Origin: Helianthus annuus
Taxonomy: Eukaryota; Streptophyta; Magnoliopsida; Asterales; Asteraceae
Reading direction: 5' to 3'
Assembly: GCF_002127325.2 (NCBI RefSeq)
Contig: NC_035439.2
Span: 141,700,827-141,764,826, forward strand
DNA: 64,000 nt
The notes under the pieces are model-generated. The model was given only the letters and a program-made list of their open reading frames with translations, made no database searches and was not told where the DNA came from. Position numbers and translations under genes: made by a program. Below, in pieces: positions 1 through 9,242 of this stretch. The first letter of the stretch is position 1; every line of letters begins with the position of its first letter.

Positions 1-1063
1 AGTAGAAAAAGGTTTCGGGTCAAAAGGTTATGTAAAACTCATTTTATGACCGAAAAGGGTAAAACCGGCATAAGCCGAAAGAAGCTTAGAACCTCTAGTT
101 ATGTTCAGCCTAAAAATAAATAAAAATCTTTAAAATTCCCAAAATATTATTTTATAACAGTGGGTATAAAGTTTTGGCATAAAATTCGGGTTTAGATAGG
201 CTATGCGTTAATTATGCTAATAATTTACTAAGAAAGCCTCTAATTACGCTAATGAGCATAACTCTTAATCTAGACCTCAAATTGATGTCAAATTTTGGGG
301 ACAACCTTATATTTCAGTAACTAAGGTGTCTACCCTTTTATATTTTCAAAAATTATGATTCCTGGACATTCGGGCATAATGGTCAACATATGGGCTTTTA
401 GCGGAAACATGCATACGAACTAGATATCTAATGAACCACATTGTATAATCACAGGAGGATATACTAACATGTTAATAGGTTCAAAAGAAGCTCTAAGGCA
501 GATTCAAACTTGCCTAAAATGGGTCAGAACTGAAAGTCAAAGCGAAAGTCAAACTATGCGACTTTCGGTTCCGAACCGGGTCTAAACAGAAAATTGTCGA
601 GATGAACATGTTGGAACATGTTCTTACACTTATTACCAAGTTATATAAATTTTCAAACAGGTTACATACAACCTACATTGCTAATTATGCGTTAATTCAA
701 GGATAAGCATTCTGTTGACTTTTTCTAATTAGCTTTGACTCGACAATTAACATGCTTAGAGTGGGAATCTGGAAATACCCTCTTAAGGGTTTGTTACCCA
801 CTTAATTACCTTCCTAAAGGTACTTTTAATTCGTGATTAGACAAGGTACATTATGCTTAATCACGAAGTCAAACCTTAATTACGACGGTTTGACTTTCGC
901 TTAATTAACTAAGCTAGAAAGGATTAAAGAGGGTTAAGGACACTTACAAGAGTCCTAAGATGGATTAGAGAGCTTAAGAAATTGCCTTGATGACCAGAGG
1001 ATTTCCAGAAGTGCCTAGCCAAACTTCCCAAGTGAGCAAAGCTCAAATGTTCAAGGTCAAGTT

Positions 1064-1072
1064 CTTTATATA
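1064..1072 (-). promoter_or_regulatory. Putative LTR TATA box
   Basis: On the minus strand this reads TATATAAAG within CCTATATAAAG, the best TATA match in the LTR. It lies about 180 bp downstream, in the sense of transcription, of the palindrome array. That places the array in U3 and the transcription start roughly 30 bp further left. The same box is present in the solo LTR at the equivalent position near 34560. Confidence 0.55.
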
Positions 1073-1248
1073 GGGAACCCAAGACTCTTGGATCAAGCCA
1101 AGCAAGTCTAATGTTGATACCAGATCATTACATTTGTCCCTAAGGGTCTAAAAACAGCCTAGCAAGCCCATAGAATCGAAATGTTACGTTTTAAGTCGGT
1201 TACAAGCTTAGGACAGGCAGCTGTCCAAAACATACTGCCAGCGACGGT

Positions 1249-1469
1249 CTTACGGACCGTAAGCTTCAGTCCTTACGGTCCGTAAGGACCTCTTGCGGAC
1301 CGTATGCTACATGCCTTGCGATCCGTAACCAACTTTACTGAAACATAGTTCAGGTGCCTTCTTTACGGACCGTAAGTCTAGAGCTTTGCGGTCCGTAACC
1401 GTTCATGCGGAACAGAATCTATATACCCTGCTTACGGACCGTAAGCCAAGGGCCTTGCGGTCCGTAAGC
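1249..1469. promoter_or_regulatory. Array of eight palindromes, consensus TTACGGNCCGTAA
   Basis: Eight copies of a palindrome occur in 221 bp, starting near 1249, 1271, 1292, 1315, 1361, 1384, 1431 and 1453. Some are perfect (CTTACGGACCGTAAG). Others carry TTGCGG in one half. The array sits just upstream of the putative TATA box, so it looks like a U3 enhancer made of repeated dyad sites. The chromovirus LTR at 19231 has only two related copies (19841-19854 and 19864-19879). Confidence 0.75.
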
Positions 1470-2107
1470 GATGACCAGAAGACAAAAATTTTTGCAACTT
1501 TAAAGTCTTGACCATGCATTTACAAAACCGAAACATGCCTATCTTTTGCAGCTTGTGGGACCATCTGACCAACCTTTGCATGAGGAGAAGACTCTTACAT
1601 GTCCCCTATTTCATTTATTCACAAGGGTCTTGACAAATTGACGGATATTTCAAAGGAATGGGTCTTGAAGTTTTTATAGAAGTTGGCCATTAACTAACTA
1701 ATGTTAATCACAAGGATCTTATTAAATTTAGGAGTAGTAACAACCTTCATTTCCATAGTCCTAAATAAAGATGAACTTTATTTATTGAGAACAACCGGTT
1801 ATTGTACGAGATGATCATAAACTGATTTAAGGATCTTGGGATTTATAAAATGTCGGGTCGCTCAGAGGTGATTTAATAACATGTCGCCCTTGGGTCGTTC
1901 AGCGGTAATTAAAATACATGACGCCCCTTTTTAATTAAGTCCTACCACATATCTCTTTATTAAACCCGGTTTCTCTGACACGTCTGTCGCAGAGGACACG
2001 TGTCTTTATTTAATTGGACAGGAATTTCCGAGGTGTCACAGTGTTTGGCCTTTTACTCGATTGGGTCGGAGGTTGTTTTAATAAAGTTTATTTTTCTAAA
2101 AAAGATA

Positions 2108-2387
2108 GAGTAGACTTCCGTTTTGCTCCCTGTGGTTCGGTCATTTTAACGGTTTTGCCCCAAACCTTTAAAAATAGCCATTTTACTCCCTGATGTTTTG
2201 GTTTTGTTGCCAGTTTGCTCCCTGCGGGGAGCAAAATGGAAAAAGAAACAATTTGGATGGAGTTAGAGGCAGGGAGCAAACTGGCAAAAAAAACCGAAAC
2301 ATCAGGGAGTAAAATGGCTATTTTTAAAGGTTTGGAGCAAAACCGTTAAAGGGACCAAACCACAGGGAGCAAAACGGAAGTTTACAC
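2108..2387. mobile_element. MULE-type MITE, 280 bp, nearly all terminal inverted repeat
   Basis: The left end GAGTAGACTTCCG and the inverted right end GTGTAAACTTCCG open arms of about 115 bp that pair along their whole length. A perfect 9-bp direct repeat AAAAAGATA flanks the element at 2099-2107 and 2388-2396, the target duplication length of Mutator-like elements. It codes for nothing; reading frames here are chance. Confidence 0.8.
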
Positions 2388-2396
2388 AAAAAGATA

Positions 2397-2505
2397 TTTG
2401 TTTTACTTTATTTATTATCATTTTTTTATTATTGTATGATTGCACGGTAAAAAAAATTTTCAGGATTCTTCTAAATTAATGGGCTAGCTCCGCCACTAAT
2501 TACAC
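2397..2505. mobile_element. hAT-like transposon remnant (right end)
   Basis: The stretch from TTTACTTTATTTATTA to GGGCTAGCTCCGCCAC resembles 17365-17414 joined to 48661-48705, the two halves of a remnant split by the large MULE. The GC-rich end with CTCCGCCAC resembles an inverted CAGGGGCGGA-type terminus. It is degenerate and non-coding. The assignment to hAT rests only on the terminus. Confidence 0.4.
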
Positions 2506-3347
2506 GTGTCGCTTCATACCTAAGGGATGAACATTATGATAATGCGTGGTCTAATGAACTCCATGATGATTCTAATGAAACTTAATAGATCCTATATGTG
2601 GAAGCAATTGAAAGATAATGACATTTCTTGCTTACTTCCATGGTTGGATTTGTAAAAATACATTGCGTTCACTCTTAAGGCGTAATTGAAGTATTGATAA
2701 TGACAATACATTCCAAACGAAGTTACATTACATTACTTGAATAGTTGGATATCATAAAGTGTTTAAGCATACTCTATAGTCTATCTATTTTTCAAAGGCA
2801 CGATTATAGGTTGTATTAATTACCACAATGAACTTAAACCAAATATAAAGGCAAGATTAACAAAAATGTATGATAATGAAGTTTAACATAAGAAAAAATG
2901 ATATGATACTCCCAAAAAACAGTGTACTTGTTATGATGTTGATTTTTAATATTGCATATGCATAAAAGTATTATTTGCGATTGAACAAAGATTATTTTCC
3001 ATTAGTAAAACAAGCCTTATTCTATATATTTTTTGTTTTGAATTTTCTAACAAGAATCTAATCTACTTGTAATTCTACACCTTTATCTACCTCATGAGAA
3101 AAGGCATCGTTTTATACATCTTGATAATGCTAGAGTGCTAGGCTAAAAGCTCTTATGTATTCATTCTAGTAAGTGATACCTCCAGAACGAGGAAATAATT
3201 TGACTCAACTTTAGTAACATCCTCATAGACAATCGAAGGTGATACTGATTATGGTGGTTGTTGGGAACGAATGGAAAATTGATTAATAATAATCTCACGT
3301 TAAACAAAATAAGTGATATGACGCTTATATAGAGTGTTAATAAAATA
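2506..3347. other. AT-rich spacer, nothing recognised
   Basis: No open frame of useful length, no terminal repeats and no RNA gene signal were found. The spacer ends at the ATATA target duplication of the Tat element. Confidence 0.6.
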
Positions 3348-3352
3348 ATATA

Positions 3353-3969
3353 TGTTGATGCAACAAATACAAGACCAACGGTAGTAGCTGGGTTGGTTAG
3401 GCAAAAGGGTTGGAGGGTTCAACCTTGCCTAACGCAGGTCGCGGGGTCCCCCCACGTTTGCAAGACGTGGAAGGAGGTTTACTAGTTTGTTGTTATTTGC
3501 TGAAGATTCCTTCTCTGAAATGTACTCAGATTCAGAAGTGGGAGCAAATGGAATGTGTGTGTTGAATGTGAAAAGGAGTGACTTGCATGTAAGCAAGTAC
3601 TCCACACGAATGACCAGAGATTAGAGAATCAGAGCTGGCCAGGAGATGTTTTCTGAAGTAAATGAAGTGTCAATTTATAAGAGAAGACATCTCCCGAAGT
3701 AGAATGTATTAGACTAGTAACCTTGCTTGCAGTGGAGGGTTTCCCCTTTTGGGGGTTAAAGGCTTTTGACCCCTGGGTAATAGCGTGCATTGTGCAGACC
3801 TGCTTTGCTTTTGCGGCTATGGGTTGGTGAAGCGATCTCCGGATGTGACTGGCCACTATTTCCGCCTCGCTTTTCCCATCTTACAGCTTTTTAACCATTG
3901 AACCGTTTAACCATTTGAGCATTTACATATTTAGTCATTTTATTTAGTCTTGGGCTACCCCCGTCATCA
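3353..3969 (-). repeat. 3' LTR of the Tat element
   Basis: It pairs with 13115-13733. Differences seen include a 3-bp deletion in a GTT run, C for T near 3452 and several substitutions near the right edge. A 75-residue frame inside both LTRs is a shadow repeated in each copy, not a gene. Confidence 0.93.
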
Positions 3970-3979
3970 GCCCCCCAAG
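3970..3979 (-). other. Polypurine tract of the Tat element
   Basis: On the minus strand CTTGGGGGGC abuts the 3' LTR directly, the expected place and composition for a plus-strand primer site. Confidence 0.7.
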
Positions 3980-4342
3980 TCAGAGGTTTTTGGGTAATGA
4001 GCTCAAAGACTTCTGACTTTTATGCATGTATTGTATCGCCTGAAGGTTTCAAGGGTTCGTTGCTTGATGGCTTGAAAGGCTGAAGGCAGTTAATATTTGA
4101 ATTTGAATTTTAAATAACTGACAGTTGATTTTATTGATGTATGGCAGTTGATAGGGTGGCGGTTTTGCAGAAATTACTATTTGCCATTATTACTCCTATT
4201 GTAGGTTTACATTTATTTTATAATTGCAAATCCTCTCCATTTTATTCATAATCTTTCCAAGTTTCTGCCATTTACCTTCCTTCTCTAAGGTTAGTTTCGG
4301 TTTCCTTTACACCTTGCATTCTTCATTTTCTGTTTTTCAAAA

Positions 4343-6542
4343 ATGGGTGCTCGTAAGGACTTAGCAAAATCATTTTCTCGGTTAACACAAGAGGAGATAG
4401 ATTTATTTTGTATGGAATATGGTATTGATAGAAAATTTAACCCAACTGCTCCTGCTTGTGATGTTCCTGTTGATAAACCGAACCCTGGTTCGATTGCTCT
4501 TTACTGTCGACATTTTCAATGGTCGAATCTTCGTTATCCCTTTTCGTTTTTTGTTTTGAACTTGTTGGAGTATTATCGGGTTTCTTTTGGGCAAGTTCAT
4601 CCGAAGGGAATGGCTAGGGTTTTGCATTTTGAGGTTTTGTGTCGTGCTCTTGGGTATGATCCTTCCTTGTTGCTCTTTCGGCGGTTTTTCCGTTTGGCCA
4701 AGAATGGCGACTGGTTCACCTTTGAAACATCAAAGGTTGATACTTGCCTTATCTCGTCCATGGTTACAACACTTGGGACCTGGAAGGATCGCTTTTTCTG
4801 GGTTTCCGAGTCTATTCTTCCCTTCAAGATGGTGTGGAGGCATCCGGATGCTGTTCTCAATGATCCGGAGCCCTCTGAATCTGAATTGAATATGCTTTTC
4901 TTACAGCTATTCGGGGGTGCCCTTCGAGGGTTCGTCCCTTCCCTGAACATTTATTAGTTCTTTTAGGGGTTAGTAACATTTGGGGGAAAGCCGATCGGGA
5001 TCCGGTACTAATGAGAAATGGCGTGGGTATGCATTTTCCCTTTTTGCCCTTTTTGCATTTCTTTTGATGGTAGACTTATTTGCTTTTGTTTTGTTTTTTG
5101 TAGTCATGTCTGCTTTGGATTTTATCAAAGTGATGATACTTCTGATGTTGTGTTTGAGGATGCTCCGTCTGTTCCTGGCGAGAATGTTGTGGTTAGAACT
5201 GCTGAGCAAAGGTTTGAGGGCACAGGTTATGCTAGTGTTGCCAATGTCAAGGGTTTTTCTAAGTCCAGCGTTCTCAAGTCTTCGACCCGCCGATCTTCTC
5301 GTCGGTTGTTGAAAGCTGGTCCTCAATCCACTTCTACGGAACCAATGGACTTGAGTGATGATATTGAAGTTTCGGAAGATCAAGGTGGTGAAGCAGGTGC
5401 TGAGAAGGATAAAGAATTAGTTGTTCATGGTAAAAAGGTTCCAGGCAAGAAGGTTGTTGCTACCCCTGTTCAGGAGTCTTCAAGCAGGGACGTTGAAGGG
5501 TTAGATCCGGAAGGGATTTATGTGCCTACCTGGCTAGTGAAGAATGACCTTCAAAGATGCTGCTGTTTGTGAGGATGCTCTTAGTCACCTTGCTCATCCT
5601 TCGGTGCACAAGACCATTGCTGGGATGGATGATGACTTGATGTTATCTCGGATGGTTTTGAGTACCTGCAACCTTGCTGCTATGCTTCCTCAAGGTATTG
5701 CCCGTTTTCGTCAAAGGATGCAGGAATACGAGGAATTTTCCAAGAAGAAGGATAAGATGAAATCCTCCATGGCCTCGATGAAAAAGGAAATATCTGGTTT
5801 TGCCGAGAAGGAAGCAGCATGGCAGAAGGAGGTTAGTGACTTGAGGAAGATGCATGAGATTGAGATGGGTGATTTGAAAAAGAGTTTTGAGGCTAACTTG
5901 TTGAAGTTAAAAGCTGACCGGGAGACTTTGGCTGTTCAGCAACAGGCTTTTCGTGAGGAGAAAGAGGGGTTGAAGGCTTCAGTTGCTCGTTCTACCGCTG
6001 ACAATCAGTGGTTAATTGAGCATGGTTTCCAGCAGGTTGTTACTTATCTTTTGCATTCCAAGGAGTTCAATTCTGCACTTGGTGATGTTTATACTAAGCT
6101 TCTCAACCTGGGGAAACACCAAGGCCTCATTGCTGGTTACAAGCTTCATGAATCCGGCCATCCTTTGGAGAAGTCACCTCTATTTCGTCCCGAGGCTTCT
6201 GATGTTTTTAAAGGCTCCGTTGAGCAAATGGAGAAACTGACCTATCCTTACATCCATCAGGTTTCTGGTTGTTTTGGTAAGCCTCTTACTATGTTGCAGG
6301 ACTTGAAACCGGAGGGCCTAAATGAGAAAGTTTGTGCCGAAATCTTGGGTTCTCTTTCAAGGAAGAGATCCTATTCGGGGGATAGTGATGATACCCTTTC
6401 AGGTCAGACGGATGTTCCTAAGGATGCGAGCTTGGAGGCTTCAGCGGTTGGTGGTGATGGAGGTTTAAAGACTAAGAAGCTGAAGAAAACAAAGAAGACC
6501 AAGGGCGAAGGTTCTGGAGTTTCCAAGTCTGTTGATTCTTAA
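4343..6542 (+). pseudogene. Antisense extra ORF of the Tat element (putative gypsy-type transposon domain), broken
   Basis: This gene runs against the retrotransposon's own genes, in the spacer between integrase and the 3' LTR. The first part (4343-4957) shows the plant 'putative gypsy type transposon' domain (Pfam Transposase_28), with LYCRHF, FFVLNLLEYY, HFEVLCRALG and the FRRFFRL stretch. The last part (5544-6542, 332 residues) is a lysine- and glutamate-rich coiled coil followed by a basic KKLKKTKKTK tail. A likely intron is 5027-5103 (GTATGC to TTTTGTAG). Similarity jumps frame near 4935, near 5125 and near 5555, so three small indels break it. Antisense ORFs at this position are known in Tat elements such as Grande, and their function is unknown. 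Confidence 0.75.
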
Positions 6543-7490
6543 TTCGTAGCTTTCTTAGCACTAAAAACAGCTTATGGTTTGTAATCTTTAAACAATGTTA
6601 GGTTTTCAGGGACCCTTAAGGTTCCTGTTGGTTGTGTTGAAGGCCTGTGTGGCCGCTTGAACAATTGTTAGGTTTGCAAGTCACTAGGACTTGCCTTGAC
6701 TTATGTTTGGAAGTCCTCTAGGGCTTTCTTTATGATATCTTAACTTTCTTATTTATGTTATGTGTTTAGACTTGAGTCTGTTTTTGTTAAGGCAGTCTGT
6801 TTGGCTTTAACCTTCCAAGCCTTTTGGCTGTCTGTTAATAGGTTGAAGCCTTTAAGATTTTGAGTTGTTGCCCGAGTGGCTTGAAGCCTTGAAGGCTTCT
6901 TAGAATTGTGGCTTGACTTGGTTTGTATCTTTGTGTTTTTTATCCAAGCGATTTTGTTCTTTCAGATTCTTTGTCCTTTTGTAACTTTGTCTTTGTCCAG
7001 TTTGTGCTGCTCTTATGTTTGTCATACCTAGAAGGGTTCAGTGCTGCAGACACTTAGCCTTGGTATTTTTAACAAGAAGATCTAGCACCTATCCTTTTTA
7101 TTATTTTTTTTTGTTTTTACTTGAATTTTTTAAGCCTTTTTGTTGATTATATTTTTAAGGCTTAGGGAACATTTGGTGTAGGCTGTTCACACCCGTCTAT
7201 GAGACAATTTTAGGTTTTCTTAACAAGTCTCATGGAGTTGTATTGATTTAGGAACTCACCCCTTATATAGGTTCATTCAACCCTTGAACCTATTGAGCGA
7301 TGTGGCCTGGGAGCTCATCCCCTTACATGGCCCTCGCCATGGAGTTTCTTGCTAGGTTCTTAACCTGATCTCAGGATAGAAAGACAAGTTTGATAAAGCA
7401 ACTTCATTCATTTCAGCAACACTTGCTTTTTACAAAAGATGTTCATAATTCTGCTTTGAATACACTTTGATACAAACCAAGCTTTCTTGT
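6543..7490. other. Non-coding spacer of the Tat element
   Basis: This lies between the 3' ends of two convergent genes, the antisense ORF and integrase. It is T-rich on the plus strand with recurring words such as GCCTTTAAG and GAAGCC. It probably holds both 3' untranslated regions. No gene is seen. Confidence 0.6.
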
Positions 7491-9242
7491 TTAAACATGG
7501 AACCTTTTCAAGGTTTTGCCGTTCCAATGCCTTGGAAGCTTTTTGCCTTCTGAGTCAGCCAGCTTGTAGGATCCACCTTTGTGTGCTTCAAGGATGGTGT
7601 ATGGGCCTTCCCATTTTGGGCCAAGCTTTCCTTGATTTTCTTTCTTGCTGGCTTCGTTGTTTCTGAGGACCAGGTCCCCTGGCTTGAAACATTCGTTCTT
7701 AACTTTTTTGTTGTAGTAAGCTTCCATTTGTTGCTTGTATTTGGCCTGTTGAATTGCGGCTTGATCTCTTGCTTCCTCTAGGAGTTGTAAATTCAACATG
7801 ATCTCTTTTTGGTTTGTTTCGGGATTCATGCTGACAATTCTTTGGGTTACAACTCCTATCTCAGCGGGGATCACAACTTCGGATCCGAATACCAAGCTAT
7901 AAGGTGTTTTCTTATGGCTTGTTTTTTCGGTTGTTCTAATTGCCCATAGAACACTAGGCAATTCTTCAAGCCAGTTGTTTTCGTATCTTCCCAATCTTGT
8001 CTTGATGCCTTCCACTATGCTTCTATTTGTTCTTTCCACCTGACCGTTTGATTGCGGATAAGCCACTAAGCTAAAGACCTGATCGATTTTGTATTCCTTG
8101 CACCAAGTGCTGAAAGGCTTCTCAGCAAATTGTCTTCCGTTGTCAGTGACAAGTACTCCCGGCAATCCATAACGGCAAATGATGTTTTCCCAAACAAAGT
8201 CAATGACTTGTTTTCCCGTGATTTTGGCAAGTGGTTTGACTTCGGGCCATTTGGTGAAATAGTCTACTGCCACCAGTAAGAATTTTACTCCCCCTTTGCT
8301 TGGGGGAAATGGACCAACAATGTCCATCCCCCATTTGTGGAATGGCCATGCCGAGGTTATTGGGACTAAGTCATGCTTGGGAATTCTTGGAATTGGTGCA
8401 TGAATTTGACAAGCCTCACATTTCTTCAATTCTTCGGTTGTATCACGGTGCATTGATGGCCAGAAATATCCGAGGTTCATGAGCTTTGCAACCACCGACC
8501 TAGCTCCAAAGTGAGCTCCGCACACACCTTCATGAATTTCTTTGATCAAGTACTTGCTTTGTTCCGGACCGACACATCTTAACAAGGGGGCAAGGTAACT
8601 CTTTTTGTAAAGGGTTTCTCCCTGTAGCTCGTACTGCCTTGCCCTGATCTCAACCCTTTTAGCTTCTGCTTGATCATTTGGCAATTCACCGTTTTTAAGG
8701 AACTTTTTGATGGGAGTCATCCAGTTTGGATCTTCTTCGGTAACTACGTCTTGGATTTCCAATTCATCGATCGATGGGGCCTTCAACACTTCTACCAGCA
8801 TCTTCTTGGTAAGGTGGACAAAAGTGAGAGATGCAAGCTTACTTAGGGCATCAGCCTTTTTGTTTTGAGATCTGGGGATCTGTTTGATGTTGCATGCCTT
8901 GAAGGTACTCATCAGTTCCTTGGATTTTTCTTTGTATTTTTTCATGTTGGGTTCCTTAGCTATGTAGCTATCATTCACTTGGCTTGAAACCAGCAACGAA
9001 TCTGTGAACACTTCAAGCTTTTCGATTTTCATCTCTTTAGCTAGCCTTAAGCCAGCTATTAGTGCCTCGTATTCAGCTTCGTTATTGGTGGTCTGAAAAT
9101 TAAAACGGAGAGCATATGTGAATTCCAGCCCTTCTAGGTTGATCAAAATTAGCCCAGCTCCTGACCCTTCAACGCTTGAAGCCCCATCAGTAAAAAGCTT
9201 CCAGGCTTCAGGGTTGGAGGGTTCAGTAGTGGTAGCATTCAC
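7491..9242 (-). CDS. Archaeal-type RNase H and integrase of the Tat element
   Basis: The 583-residue frame starts with an extra RNase H domain (LFTDGASS near residue 16, NNEAEYEAL near 50), which in Tat elements stands between the ordinary RNase H and integrase. The integrase zinc finger follows (HFGARS...CEACQIH, about 240-282). The catalytic core then starts at WGMDIVGPFPP near 305, with VTDNGRQF near 362 and NGQVERTNR near 405, supplying Asp, Asp and Glu. The C-terminal end (LGPKWEGPYTI) is a normal integrase tail. The first codon of the frame is GTG, so no separate start is likely. It overlaps the upstream frame by 4 bases, and a frame change joins the two. Confidence 0.9.
   Translation of the reverse strand: MNATTTEPSNPEAWKLFTDGASSVEGSGAGLILINLEGLEFTYALRFNFQTTNNEAEYEALIAGLRLAKEMKIEKLEVFTDSLLVSSQVNDSYIAKEPNMKKYKEKSKELMSTFKACNIKQIPRSQNKKADALSKLASLTFVHLTKKMLVEVLKAPSIDELEIQDVVTEEDPNWMTPIKKFLKNGELPNDQAEAKRVEIRARQYELQGETLYKKSYLAPLLRCVGPEQSKYLIKEIHEGVCGAHFGARSVVAKLMNLGYFWPSMHRDTTEELKKCEACQIHAPIPRIPKHDLVPITSAWPFHKWGMDIVGPFPPSKGGVKFLLVAVDYFTKWPEVKPLAKITGKQVIDFVWENIICRYGLPGVLVTDNGRQFAEKPFSTWCKEYKIDQVFSLVAYPQSNGQVERTNRSIVEGIKTRLGRYENNWLEELPSVLWAIRTTEKTSHKKTPYSLVFGSEVVIPAEIGVVTQRIVSMNPETNQKEIMLNLQLLEEARDQAAIQQAKYKQQMEAYYNKKVKNECFKPGDLVLRNNEASKKENQGKLGPKWEGPYTILEAHKGGSYKLADSEGKKLPRHWNGKTLKRFHV

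Larger units (their letters stand above)
1..2040 (-). mobile_element. Long terminal repeat of a Tekay-related Ty3/gypsy element (left part outside window)
   Basis: The sequence matches 33493-35532 base for base by eye, with no length difference, and ends at the same terminus. Read on the minus strand the LTR starts TGTGACACCTCGG, closely resembling the start TGTAACACCTCG of the chromovirus LTR at 19231. It is therefore a sister subfamily in minus orientation. Whether it is a solo LTR or part of a full element cannot be told, because the rest lies left of the window. A minus-strand TATA box and a palindrome array upstream of it mark the U3 promoter. No coding frame in it is credible. Confidence 0.9.

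Noticed and set aside
1249..1469. CRISPR-like array of short palindromic repeats
   Set aside because: The spacing is irregular, the copies are diverged, the location is an LTR of a plant retrotransposon, and there are no cas genes.
3629..3856. 75-codon frame repeated at 13394-13621
   Set aside because: It lies inside the LTRs of the Tat element, with no protein features.
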